Below, piece by piece: positions 17,001-24,876 of a stretch of DNA of 64,000 bases. How positions within the stretch are numbered: position 1 is the stretch's first letter; each line of letters opens with the position of its first letter. A model generated the notes under the pieces. It ran no database searches and was not told where the DNA came from. It worked only from the letters and a program-made list of their open reading frames with translations. A program made the translations under genes and the position numbers. This DNA comes from Eubacterium maltosivorans (lineage in GTDB: Bacteria > Bacillota > Clostridia > Eubacteriales > Eubacteriaceae). The DNA is taken from contig NZ_CP029487.1 in NCBI RefSeq assembly GCF_002441855.2, positions 2,914,001 to 2,978,000 of the forward strand, written 5' to 3'.

Positions 17001-20000
17001 CAAATTCGCCAAGCTTGGCGCTTGAAAGAACAGATGACAGGTAGCCCGCTGTCTTAACGATGGTTCCATCGACTATATTATTTGAATACTGAATTTTTCC
17101 TGGGCTGTTGTCGATATGGATAATTCCTGCCGCTCCTGAGCTGTTCGAATTTATTGAATCCGGGGACTTTTGAGTAAGGATTCCTGTCGTCTGACAGTTT
17201 TCGACTTTTGACCCATCAGCTCCTTTAATCCAAGAACCGATTCCCGCAAGCTCGGTCCCGCTGACCATACCGGTATTTTTGCAGTTTAAAATTTCTATTG
17301 TTAATTTTTCAGAAGTATCAATGGTTCCAAAAATCCCACCAAAATGCCAGCCTCTTGTCTGAGTAAAGTAAGGCTGTGTATTGTCTGAGAGATTGTTGAA
17401 ATTGTCGGTCGCCCAAAAGATATCGGCGGCGTTGCTGCAGCCGCTTACCTTGACTGCGCCGTTTTGGAGATCTTTTCGCTCAAGAGCGCCGATGATCCCC
17501 GCAGCGCCTGTGTCCATAGCGTTGATCTGACCAGAGAGAATATGGCAGTTTTCAATTGTTACTGCGTCATAGCCAAAGCCGACAACTCCGCCAACACCGT
17601 AGTATCCCGTGATATCAATATCTTTAAGCTGAATATTTTTAAAGGTGGCGCTGTTTGCGTTGCCAAAAAGGCCCACGGAGCACATTTTTTGAACGGGCTG
17701 GGATAAATTTGATATTACTTTATCGTTGCCATCAAAAGTTCCGTTGAAGCAGCAGATGGTTACCTTACCAGCTGTTTGGCCGTAATAATCAGCTTTTGAA
17801 ATATCTTCGCTCATAGCGGTCTTGCCAATGGCGGTCCAGGCTTTGCCTGATAAATCAATGTCGTTCATCAGTGTAAAAGTTTTGCCTGCCATAATATTGG
17901 CGGCCAGAGCAGTGTTGTTCTGGTCTTTTGCGTCGCCGTTAACCAGGGCTGCAAGGCCAGCCAGCTGGGCTGGGGTTTTGATTTCAAAGTTTGTTTCTTC
18001 AGCGTTAAACCATGCGGTATCCACTCTGCTACCATCCCAGGCGCCCACAGCTACGGCGGAGGTGGTGACAGCCTTTGAAATCCCGACAATGTTGGGATCG
18101 GTACTGCTTACCTCTGCCTGAATGAACTTGCCGATATCATTGACGGTTACCGCATAGCTCGCTTTGTCAGCCCCGTCAATTTTTGTAAAGGTACCGTCTT
18201 TTGTATCGCTGGTAAACCACTGGTATTGAGTATCGCTGCCTGTGGCGTTTTTCACGCTGATGGTATCATAAACTTCTGGCGCTGTGTTATCCAATTCAAT
18301 CTGAGCAATGTCTTCCTTGACGGTTACAACACAGGTATCGGTTTTTTGGCCGTCTTTCGTGGTGACGGTAATATTGGCGGTTCCTTTGCCAACAGCCTTT
18401 ACCACGCCGTCTGTGTCCACGGCTGCCACGGCTTCGTTGCTGCTGCTCCAGGCAATGGTTTTATCTGCGGCGTAATCCGGCGTGACATTGGCCGTTAAGG
18501 TCTGCGTTTCACCAGTCTTCATTTCCAGCGTGTTCTTATCCAGGCTTACGCCGGTCACCTTATTATCTAAGATTCCGCTTAGTCTTGCGCTGGGACTGTC
18601 CTTATAATCGCCGGTTCCGGTAACGGTCAGCTGAAGAACCTTGCCGACATCGGCGGCGCTTAAGGTGTAAACCGCGCTGGTTTCGCCGGGGATCGGCTCA
18701 AAGGCGGTGCCGTCGCCTCTCAGCCATAAGTATGTTACTGTGGCGTTTTCGGGAACGGTGGTGGCTGTGACCTTATGCCCGACAACGGCTTGATTGTTTT
18801 CAAGAGTCAGATTAACGGCAGTGACGGAGGTTTTTGCTGCTAATAGGCTCAGTGCATCGCTGATGGCTTTTGTCTTTTCGGCGATTTCTGTCTGTGTGGT
18901 TTCAGGCAGGGTCTTTGCCGCTTCATAGGCGTCTTGGAAGGCCTTCCAGCTGGCTGCGGTGTGATCGCTTTCCTGCTTGCCATTGGCGGTTTTTATCATT
19001 TCATCGAGCTTATCGGCTCCGGCAAAGATCAATTGGGCTTTTGCGGCAGCCATTTCCTCAAGGGCGGTGTTTACCTGATCAGTTGAGGCCAGGGCGTCTG
19101 CTTCTATACGAACGGCATTGCTGACAGCTGTCTGATAGCTGTCCCAGGTGCTTTCTTTATAGTCGTCTGCCTTTAGCGTATAGACAGGCTCTTGATGATT
19201 TTCGCCAATTTCGGCGGTGATGGCTGCGGTTAAGACAGTTTTATTCGCCGTGACGGCCTTGGCAGGCTCGCTTGTGACGCTGCCGGTATAGTGTCCGCTG
19301 ACCTTTCCACTTGCGGTTAGGGTAAGGCTTTTGCCAATATCGCTTTCACGAACCGTATATGTGCTGCCACTGCCGGCATCCTGGGCATCCGATTTCCAGC
19401 TCAATAGGACATCAGAGGCTGCGCCTTCGGGATCAACTGCGGTGAGGGAAAGAATTTCCCCGACAGTGACGGTTTTTCCGCTGCCGCTCATTGTGACGCC
19501 TTTTAAGGGAGCGGTCACACGGAGGGTGATGGTCGCCATGATGGAGGCGTCGGTGGGATTTTCAGGAATCGCCATGATAACAACGTCTCCCGGCGCCTTT
19601 GCGGTAACGGTGCCGTCTTTATCGACAGTGGCGGTGCTTTCCGATGAGCTGCTCCATTTGACGTTTTTATTCGTGGCGTTATCCGGTTTGACGGAAGCGG
19701 TTAAAGGCAGGGTACTGCCAGTTTCGATACTGTCCGCTGTTTTTTGAATAACAACGCTGTCGACCGGGATATCTACCGGTTCTTTTTTTGTGACGGTAAC
19801 GGCGCAGGTAGCTTTGTAGCTGCCGTCTTTTGTCACAACCGTAATTTTACTCTGTCCCTCGGCCAAAGCTGTGACTTTCCCGTTTCCGTCGACATTTGCA
19901 ATTTTGCTGTCCTCGGCATACCATGCGATGGTTTTGTCTGCAGCGTTATCCGGAGCGACTTTAGCGGTTAACACGGCGCTGTCGCCCACAGTCATGGTGA

Positions 20001-21174
20001 GCTGGCTTTGATCCAGGGATACGCCGGTAACACGGACTACTGCAGGCGTTGGTGTTGGTGTCGGCTCAGGCGTGGGTGTTGGCGTCGGTCCAGGCGTGGG
20101 TGCAGGGACCGGCTGTGGTGATGACGGCTGCGGCGTTTGCTGTGGCGCTGCCGGATTTGTCTGCCCGCCGCTGCTGGTATTATCGGCATTGCCGCTGGTA
20201 TTATTGTTTTCGCGGCTGGTGTTGTCTGCCGTGGTGCTGGCGGTGGTATCAGTCGTTTTGGTCGAATCCACTTTGTTGTTCACGTCGTTCCCGTTCGCGC
20301 TTTTCGCGATAGGATTGGCGGAAACCTTAACGTTTGCGGGGACGATATTGCCCTGAATGTTTTCTTCTCGGTTGGTAATGACGTTTTCGACAACACCTTC
20401 TCCAGTAAGGTTTAACGTGGTTTCTGTGGCCAGTGTGTTTACTCTGGCGTCTTTTGCGATGTTCACGGTGCTGTCTTTGGCCTTATCTGTCACGATGAGT
20501 TTTCCGACTTCGGAGCTGGCATTGAGGTTTATCTCTGCCTTGGCGTTAATGTCAAGCTTATCGACTTTGGCGTTGATGACGAGTTTGGTCTCTTTGGCGT
20601 TTTCACCGACGACCAGTGTCTTAAGAGGGCTGTCGATCGTCATTTCGGCCTTGCCGTCCAGCTTGACGGTTTCGATCTTGGCTTCTTTGGCAATGGCAAC
20701 AGTACTCCCCTCGCCATTTTTAGCGATTGACAGTGTGCTGATCTGTCCGCTGAGCTCCAGCTTTGCGGGCTGGATAACGTTCAGCTCTGCCGCTTCGGAT
20801 TCTTTGTCCAGAATAAGGCGGACGTCTTTTTTGTTGACGCTGATCTTATTCAACACTGTTTTTTCAAAATGGACGGAGTTCGCGCCGCCGCCGTTGATGT
20901 CCGTATCTTTGGAAATACGGCTGTTGCGGACGGTAACGGTTCCTTCTCCAACGGCTTTGTCGATGGTCAGGGTGCCGTTGATGGTAGCGTTTTCCAGTAT
21001 GACGCCATCTGATTTGATCTGTACGTCGCCATAGGTGGCCTGATCGCTGTAGGTTCCTGCTGTGTCAAAGACTTTTGCTGCTGTCTGTTCGCTGCTTTTC
21101 CTGCCGCAGCCAAAGACAAGCAAAAGAATGGTGATCACGGCCAGAAGGACAATCGCGATGTTTTTCTTCTTCAT
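14053..21174 (-). CDS. Giant multidomain surface lipoprotein/adhesin
   Basis: A 2373-residue protein. The lipoprotein signal ends in FGC with Cys23. Residues about 30-290 are short strand repeats (NLTG/LNIA types); about 285-385 is a Thr/Asn/Pro linker with PTPTPEPTPTPTP. Bacterial Ig-like (Big_2) domains follow at about 385-465, 470-555 and 870-955, recognised by WxSS(N/S)xxVAxVD-type blocks, with FIVAR-like helices at about 650-790. Two similar stretches, each beginning with QLAGLAALVN (about 1050-1130 and 2040-2120), lead into GLUG-type glycine-rich beta-helix repeats (GLFG, GGLVGSAG). A putative-Ig block with KITGTPAT lies near 1530. The protein is probably anchored to the membrane and reaches through the wall for adhesion. 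Confidence 0.85.
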   Translation of the reverse strand: MKKKNIAIVLLAVITILLLVFGCGRKSSEQTAAKVFDTAGTYSDQATYGDVQIKSDGVILENATINGTLTIDKAVGEGTVTVRNSRISKDTDINGGGANSVHFEKTVLNKISVNKKDVRLILDKESEAAELNVIQPAKLELSGQISTLSIAKNGEGSTVAIAKEAKIETVKLDGKAEMTIDSPLKTLVVGENAKETKLVINAKVDKLDINAKAEINLNASSEVGKLIVTDKAKDSTVNIAKDARVNTLATETTLNLTGEGVVENVITNREENIQGNIVPANVKVSANPIAKSANGNDVNNKVDSTKTTDTTASTTADNTSRENNNTSGNADNTSSGGQTNPAAPQQTPQPSSPQPVPAPTPGPTPTPTPEPTPTPTPAVVRVTGVSLDQSQLTMTVGDSAVLTAKVAPDNAADKTIAWYAEDSKIANVDGNGKVTALAEGQSKITVVTKDGSYKATCAVTVTKKEPVDIPVDSVVIQKTADSIETGSTLPLTASVKPDNATNKNVKWSSSSESTATVDKDGTVTAKAPGDVVIMAIPENPTDASIMATITLRVTAPLKGVTMSGSGKTVTVGEILSLTAVDPEGAASDVLLSWKSDAQDAGSGSTYTVRESDIGKSLTLTASGKVSGHYTGSVTSEPAKAVTANKTVLTAAITAEIGENHQEPVYTLKADDYKESTWDSYQTAVSNAVRIEADALASTDQVNTALEEMAAAKAQLIFAGADKLDEMIKTANGKQESDHTAASWKAFQDAYEAAKTLPETTQTEIAEKTKAISDALSLLAAKTSVTAVNLTLENNQAVVGHKVTATTVPENATVTYLWLRGDGTAFEPIPGETSAVYTLSAADVGKVLQLTVTGTGDYKDSPSARLSGILDNKVTGVSLDKNTLEMKTGETQTLTANVTPDYAADKTIAWSSSNEAVAAVDTDGVVKAVGKGTANITVTTKDGQKTDTCVVTVKEDIAQIELDNTAPEVYDTISVKNATGSDTQYQWFTSDTKDGTFTKIDGADKASYAVTVNDIGKFIQAEVSSTDPNIVGISKAVTTSAVAVGAWDGSRVDTAWFNAEETNFEIKTPAQLAGLAALVNGDAKDQNNTALAANIMAGKTFTLMNDIDLSGKAWTAIGKTAMSEDISKADYYGQTAGKVTICCFNGTFDGNDKVISNLSQPVQKMCSVGLFGNANSATFKNIQLKDIDITGYYGVGGVVGFGYDAVTIENCHILSGQINAMDTGAAGIIGALERKDLQNGAVKVSGCSNAADIFWATDNFNNLSDNTQPYFTQTRGWHFGGIFGTIDTSEKLTIEILNCKNTGMVSGTELAGIGSWIKGADGSKVENCQTTGILTQKSPDSINSNSSGAAGIIHIDNSPGKIQYSNNIVDGTIVKTAGYLSSVLSSAKLGEFVQTPAVELTGSMDLTGSATIPQGVTLTIPKEQTLTIPEDKELINNGTIINNGRIVCNGIISGNGKLEGNQPELRQITLNPKSVTVAGSVGMAIEAYDLSAKITIQNDAAIGNVTYTVKEDKPLPEGLKLENGKITGTPATKGNTTSIIEVTGKNQTKAELTLTFEIAAADKLYVDSTNGNDSYPGFEESKPLKTMEAALEKAPDDKQTTVYVSGDVDIGNGTLYTVTKPVHFTGKDNGRLVMQSDLIFDADTLFDHIKINVNGIRYMYANGHHFEFGDGMEMIPLNEKYNNNLSLYFVAGGLNKTVASTNFTMKSGRISYLFGGGKTTEANADASVTGDTNITITGGYVDDCFVGGGYANGANSKADVNNTHISIDSSTFNMGYYCSDNSMDEGNIYAGGWALSKNASATVKTTNLTLKNLVNFNASILGGGHSDSADSDASCENTNIIIDKITTTGSIIGGGMVFNSGTNVNVTGTAAIDITDSTVPEIFGGAMALSSKTANVENVVINARNVRLQDNNSNDKIGRFYAGGCSYDGTAIAQVNDAIVHIDDDFYLGDSVNPAADADITNHVKMTGYVNAHGQASVLGKTELYIKDILQKTSWSDSADIRWYNNTDTSFSLSTGEQLAGLAALVNDGNDFSGKTIQLSQDIDLDNREWTPIGKPDTPFKGNFDGGGHPISNLKTTSSSDNTGLFGAISAVEIKNLSIKKTDIKARENIGALAGSVDGNTTIKNCSVTEGSIQGNANVGGLVGSAGADIILIKCSATNNTVSAVKNGAPQSTPYAGGIVGNATAPKTTLTHCTASGNTVASYDDSCKGDLVGGPAENWLDGYDLTDVFKDSETMNISNDEGNLRAFVLILDDNIDDNLGCHASNCLMPKPNSDDLDLSNEVIAVQFDTNDPVKLKAIKSGILQRQSEFSTLLTERTEDTYIIDGNIIYLNYCGHALNFPSYQNESKDCRYDTVVNCPSDHVPYIKEILDNYLK

Positions 21175-21245
21175 CTTTTTACCTCTCGTATAGGATTATT
21201 TTATTTATAGTTATCGGGCATGGCCCTTGATAAGTAAATAATGAT

Positions 21246-22040
21246 CTAATATTGCGCGTTTCTTTGAAAAGGCTTTTGTTTTTTTGAGAAACGCTTTACT
21301 TTTTTATTCCAAACCTTACCGCTTCCAGGAGCGTCGAAGCCATAAAAACGCCGAAGCGCACTTAGGTCGAAGCGCAGCCAGGTAATCTTTTTTTGACAGA
21401 GGTTTACCTCCGCTGTTTTATCTGCCAGCTGCTTATAAAGGATTTCTGGCCGCCATTCATAAGCGTTTGAATAATCTTTGTATTTTTGGCTATCCACGCA
21501 TGAGGCTTGGAGGGGATTATCATAAAAAAGCTTCTTAAGAATAAGGGTGGTTTCATCAAACTGGTAGCAGCGAGAAGCCTCTTTATCGATTACCGCGGGA
21601 GAGCCGCCTAAATCCCGCAACACATTGTGAGCGGCTGAAAATGCTTCTTCTCTTAGGAATAACTCGATTTTTTCACAGCAGCGTATATCTGGATAAGGAT
21701 ACAGGTTTTTTAAGGAAAGATCTTTGCCTAAAAGGCACTTTATACCCTGTTCATCAAAGCTGCTGAGGATTTTTTTCAGCAAACGCTGCTGTTTTGCTTC
21801 CTCCAGAACAATTTTAATTTTGTTTTTTCGTATTTCGGCCATTACAGGAAGCTCAGGTTGATCGTTTTCACTCAAATATTCCACACCATAGCAAATGAAT
21901 GGCACCATAGACAGGCGCGCCGCCTCCTGGTATAAACGTCCCCAGTCTAACTCTGAGGACGGCGGGGCTGGCGGATGTGCCGTCAGCACCGAACTGGCCA
22001 ATTCATGCAGATACTGCGTTTCAGTTGTGCTGTTTTTCAT
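21246..22040 (-). CDS. Nucleotidyltransferase-like protein (NTP_transf_5-type), possibly degenerate
   Basis: A 264-residue protein. SSFDEQGIKCLLGKDLSLKNLYPYPDIR resembles the active-site region of the uncharacterised nucleotidyltransferase family PF14907 (given here only by its key residues: GIK, KG replaced by GKD, Y-P-x-P-x-x-R). In typical members the block reads KG-x(n)-YP-x-x-x-R-x-x-x-D; the Asp pair is replaced here (RCCEKIEL), so activity is doubtful. It is the first gene of a minus-strand group ending in the two surface proteins, 71 bp upstream of the giant lipoprotein. The ribosome site is AAGGAGA. Confidence 0.5.
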   Translation of the reverse strand: MKNSTTETQYLHELASSVLTAHPPAPPSSELDWGRLYQEAARLSMVPFICYGVEYLSENDQPELPVMAEIRKNKIKIVLEEAKQQRLLKKILSSFDEQGIKCLLGKDLSLKNLYPYPDIRCCEKIELFLREEAFSAAHNVLRDLGGSPAVIDKEASRCYQFDETTLILKKLFYDNPLQASCVDSQKYKDYSNAYEWRPEILYKQLADKTAEVNLCQKKITWLRFDLSALRRFYGFDAPGSGKVWNKKVKRFSKKQKPFQRNAQY

Positions 22041-22140
22041 ACTGTCTCCTTAGCCCAAAACCGATTAAATATTTCTTTAACCTTATTTGTTTATAATATT
22101 AGCTGTTGCCATAGATAATACGGGTGCAGCTCGTTTTTTA

Positions 22141-22166
22141 TTCGTGGAATCCTGTCATTCCACGAA
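22141..22166. repeat. Left recombination site (IR-L) of the invertible element
   Basis: Arms TTCGTGGAAT and ATTCCACGAA (10-bp inverted) around the asymmetric spacer CCTGTC. The same 26 bp, including the outer C/G, recur in opposite orientation at 23680-23705. Arm-spacer-arm with a 6-bp spacer is the form of a tyrosine-recombinase core site. Confidence 0.75.
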
Positions 22167-22208
22167 CTTTCCAGCGAAAACCCTGTAATCAGAGGGATTT
22201 TTTTGTTT

Positions 22209-22230
22209 TTTGACCAGAATTTGACCAGAT
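22209..22230 (+). repeat. Two direct repeats TTTGACCAGA, possible recombinase arm-type sites
   Basis: TTTGACCAGAA (22209-22219) and TTTGACCAGAT (22220-22230) lie just after the recombinase stop codon. A third copy, TTTGACCAGAT, is at 23496-23506 just upstream of its start codon. Repeats of this kind next to an integrase with an N-terminal arm-binding domain are plausible arm-type binding sites. Confidence 0.5.
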
Positions 22231-22232
22231 TT

Positions 22233-23471
22233 TCAGAGGTTTTCGATTTTCGACATTTCGATACGGTCCTGCTCATCAATGGCATGTACATAAATCTGCA
22301 AGGTGATGCTGGGGTTCGAGTGACCAAGGATTCTGCTTAATGTGGAGATCTGCATATTTTTGCTGGCCGCAATGGTGGCAAAGGTATGCCGTAGAGCATG
22401 GAAATTTACACAACGGATTCCAGCTTCTTTCAGAAGCGCCGAAAAATAATTTTGATAGGCTCTCGGGTCCAGATAGGAGCCTTGCCGGTTACTGAACACA
22501 AAGCTTTCTTCAGCGATGACGCCGCTTTTTTTCAAGCTTTTCTGATATGCGTGTAACAGCCTGTAAATACCGTCGTTCATGGGAATATCTCTTTCAGAAC
22601 AGGCGGATTTTGTTTGGCCAAACACGACTTCGGTTTTGTTCTTTTCAGACGCTTCTGCCTTGACCCGCTGAATTGAATGACGGACATGAATCGTTTTTGA
22701 CTGCAGATCAATATCGGCCCAGCGCAAGGCTGCCAGCTCGCCCAGGCGGATACCTGTTTTTAAGGCGAGTAAGATGGCGCGGGCTCTTTTGTCATAAAGC
22801 TTATCTTCCAGCACTTTTTCCAATTTTTGATACTCACTTTGTTTTAAATAATTGGGTTTTTTCTTTTGTCTGGGGGGGATATGTATATTTTTGCAGGGAT
22901 TATTCTGAACCAGCTCTAATTCGATCATCTTTTCAAAAAAGGACGACAGCAGTACAAGATGGATTTTTATGGTAGCGGGGGCCAGCCCCTTGCGGTTTTT
23001 TGCGTCGTTGCTAAGATAATGAATATAATCTTGAACCGTCTTTGGGGTCACTTCATTGACAGGGCAGTCCCCGAGCTGCGGCAGAATATGCTTATAGACG
23101 ATGCTGCAATAGCGTGTGTAGGAGGAAGCCTTTACAGTAAGCTTTTTAGATTCTTCCAGCCATTGAACAAGGCACTGTCTCAGCGTTGCGCTGCTCTGGG
23201 CAAATTTATTATGCGAATAGCTTTCCGCCATACGCTCCAGGCTTTCTACCGGTAAGTTTTTTCTTTTTTGTTTGCGGATCAGACGTTCCAATGCTACTTT
23301 TTCGGAGACGCTTTTTTCAGCCTCCTCCAAAAGCGCTACGGCTTCCCGGTAAGTATCGGCGTAGATCGACCGGTAAATCGCTTTTCCATGAATACCCTTA
23401 TATCCAGTAATATAACGCCCCTCATAACGGTGATCGGAACGCTTATATACATTTTTACGATGTTTTTTCAT
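22233..23471 (-). CDS. Tyrosine recombinase/integrase inside an invertible element
   Basis: A 412-residue site-specific recombinase. Residues 1-60 resemble the arm-binding (AP2-like) N-terminus of Tn916-type integrases (GRYITGYKGIHGKAIYRSIY in shortened form), about 90-185 is the SAM-like core-binding domain, and 205-400 is the catalytic domain with Arg242, His358, Arg361, His384 and the nucleophile Tyr394 all in place. The gene lies between two inverted copies of a core-site-like sequence (22141-22166 and 23680-23705). No excisionase, relaxase or transfer genes are nearby, so this is not an integrative conjugative element in this window. Recombination between inverted sites would flip the whole 1.5-kb segment. 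Confidence 0.92.
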   Translation of the reverse strand: MKKHRKNVYKRSDHRYEGRYITGYKGIHGKAIYRSIYADTYREAVALLEEAEKSVSEKVALERLIRKQKRKNLPVESLERMAESYSHNKFAQSSATLRQCLVQWLEESKKLTVKASSYTRYCSIVYKHILPQLGDCPVNEVTPKTVQDYIHYLSNDAKNRKGLAPATIKIHLVLLSSFFEKMIELELVQNNPCKNIHIPPRQKKKPNYLKQSEYQKLEKVLEDKLYDKRARAILLALKTGIRLGELAALRWADIDLQSKTIHVRHSIQRVKAEASEKNKTEVVFGQTKSACSERDIPMNDGIYRLLHAYQKSLKKSGVIAEESFVFSNRQGSYLDPRAYQNYFSALLKEAGIRCVNFHALRHTFATIAASKNMQISTLSRILGHSNPSITLQIYVHAIDEQDRIEMSKIENL

Positions 23472-23625
23472 TACGATTCCTCCTCATACCATTTTTTTGA
23501 CCAGATATACAATAATTATAAAACTTAAATAGTTCCAAAAGCGCTACTCGCACAGGCGGTTTCCTGTGACAACAATATTTTTGCCGCACATTTTTAAAAT
23601 TAATGTATATAATTAATGGGAAAAG

Positions 23626-23634
23626 TGATATAAT
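23626..23634 (+). promoter_or_regulatory. Outward-facing extended -10 promoter in the invertible element
   Basis: TGATATAAT is an exact extended -10 (TG-N-TATAAT), with a second TATAAT at 23608-23613. The start is expected near 23641, reading right across the recombination site at 23680. In the present orientation it meets a terminator at 23742-23778 and no gene. After inversion it would read left into the 22040 operon. Confidence 0.5.
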
Positions 23635-23679
23635 AAAAACAATATTTAATATTTGTATCTAAAGAGTGTTGCATTTTTG

Positions 23680-23705
23680 TTCGTGGAATGACAGGATTCC
23701 ACGAG
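23680..23705. repeat. Right recombination site (IR-R) of the invertible element
   Basis: TTCGTGGAAT, spacer GACAGG, ATTCCACGAG. It is identical to the left site in inverse orientation over 26 bp (one more G at the outer side included). The asymmetric spacer makes the relative orientation clear: inverted. Confidence 0.75.
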
Positions 23706-23741
23706 CTTTTTATATTTTCGGACTATAATTTTTAACAAAAA

Positions 23742-23778
23742 TAAAAAACACAGCTATATGATGGTAGCTGTGTTTTTT
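23742..23778. terminator. Bidirectional terminator after EamA gene and recombination site
   Basis: AACACAGCTA and TAGCTGTGTT form a perfect 10-bp stem flanked by A-run and T-run. A very similar hairpin ends the TetR gene at 26874-26911. Confidence 0.9.
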
Positions 23779-23800
23779 GTGAGAAAAAATTTCTGTTAAT

Positions 23801-24718
23801 TTACAGTTCTTCGGCCGCCCCGGTCTTGTTCAGAATCACGACTGCGGCGATGACAACAGCGATCCCGAGAATCTGAATCCAGGAAATGACCTGCCCGAAC
23901 ATAAAATAGCCTAAAACAGCGGCGGTAATGGGCGAGAAGGCAGCCATCATATTGGTGATGGCCGGGTCCACCAGCGAGAAGGACTTGACCCAGACGTACT
24001 GGGTTAAAATCTGAGTAAAAATGCCGTAGGCGGCAATGGTGGCCACCAGCAGCGCGATGTTCTGCGCGGCGGCAATTTCTCCGACAACAGCCCAGGGTGG
24101 GCACACAGTCCAGTAAATCAGGGCAGCGCCCAGGTTATAGTAGGTGATCAGCACATCGTTGTCGATTTCATTGTTGAGTGCCCACTTGAGCAGCAGGGCA
24201 ATGGCGCAGTTGCAGAACCAGTCCACCGCAATCCACAGAAGGCCCACGGGGCTGATGAAAGCTTCGGGTGAAAAGACATTCAGCACCATGACCATCCCCA
24301 CAACCGCCAGGGAGAGGGAAAGAATTTTCCCCTTGGTGATCTTATATTTGAAGATAAATGAGGACAGCAGCATTAGAATAAAGACATGTGAAAAATCGAG
24401 AGCCGAGAAAACACCGGCGCCCATGTAATTTAAGCACATGGCATAAGAATAGTAGGTCAGGGCATTGACGATGCCGCCGCCCACCAATACGATAAGCAGG
24501 TGTTTCCAGCAGATTTTAAATGCTTTTGGATTTTTCACCAGCGTTTTAATACCGTAAAAAATGATAATTATCATTGGCCCGAGCGACGAAACGGCAATAT
24601 CACTCATGCCAAAATTTTTGAGCAGTGAGATGAAAATGCTCAGTGTTCCCCAGATTATTCCGGCAAGGCCCCCGTACAGAATCCCCTTTGTCAGATTGCT
24701 TTTGCTTGTATCACTCAT
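23801..24718 (-). CDS. EamA/DMT-family transporter
   Basis: A 305-residue membrane protein with about ten hydrophobic helices in two EamA halves (GGLAGIIWGTLSIFISLL at about 13-30, and AYGIFTQILTQYVWVKSF near 235). DMT proteins move small metabolites, often outward. It is the last gene of a minus-strand operon with a 43-residue ORF and a UroD-like methyltransferase, so it may export or import the compound that enzyme handles. AGGGGG precedes the ATG. Confidence 0.9.
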   Translation of the reverse strand: MSDTSKSNLTKGILYGGLAGIIWGTLSIFISLLKNFGMSDIAVSSLGPMIIIIFYGIKTLVKNPKAFKICWKHLLIVLVGGGIVNALTYYSYAMCLNYMGAGVFSALDFSHVFILMLLSSFIFKYKITKGKILSLSLAVVGMVMVLNVFSPEAFISPVGLLWIAVDWFCNCAIALLLKWALNNEIDNDVLITYYNLGAALIYWTVCPPWAVVGEIAAAQNIALLVATIAAYGIFTQILTQYVWVKSFSLVDPAITNMMAAFSPITAAVLGYFMFGQVISWIQILGIAVVIAAVVILNKTGAAEEL

Positions 24719-24731
24719 TTTAATTTCCCCC

Positions 24732-24863
24732 TTACATGATTAAGCTGATGATAAATGTTTCAAATTCTTTTTCCGTGACCGACAGGCTTTCCCGGATCAA
24801 GGCCTGATATTCCTCAGGATATTCTCTGATAAACGTTTCAATGCTTTGGTTTTCTTCATACAT
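24732..24863 (-). CDS. Small conserved-position protein of 43 residues
   Basis: The frame runs from ATG at 24863 to TAA at 24732 and encodes an acidic 43-residue protein (MYEENQSIETFIREYPEEYQ at the start, ending FETFIISLIM). GGGGGG lies 8 nt before the ATG. It sits exactly between the UroD-like gene (13-bp gap) and the EamA gene (13-bp gap), which argues that it is translated. No family is recognised; it could be a small partner of either neighbour. Confidence 0.65.
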   Translation of the reverse strand: MYEENQSIETFIREYPEEYQALIRESLSVTEKEFETFIISLIM

Positions 24864-24876
24864 ATGATTTTCCCCC

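Noticed and set aside
14807-21034. Many plus-strand ORFs of 64-225 codons inside the giant lipoprotein gene
   Set aside because: They are antisense shadows: low-complexity, no ribosome sites, while the minus frame has a lipoprotein signal and clear domains.
22141-23705. Reading the recombinase as part of an integrative conjugative element or prophage
   Set aside because: The flanking repeats are inverted rather than direct, and no excisionase, relaxase, transfer or phage structural genes lie beside it.
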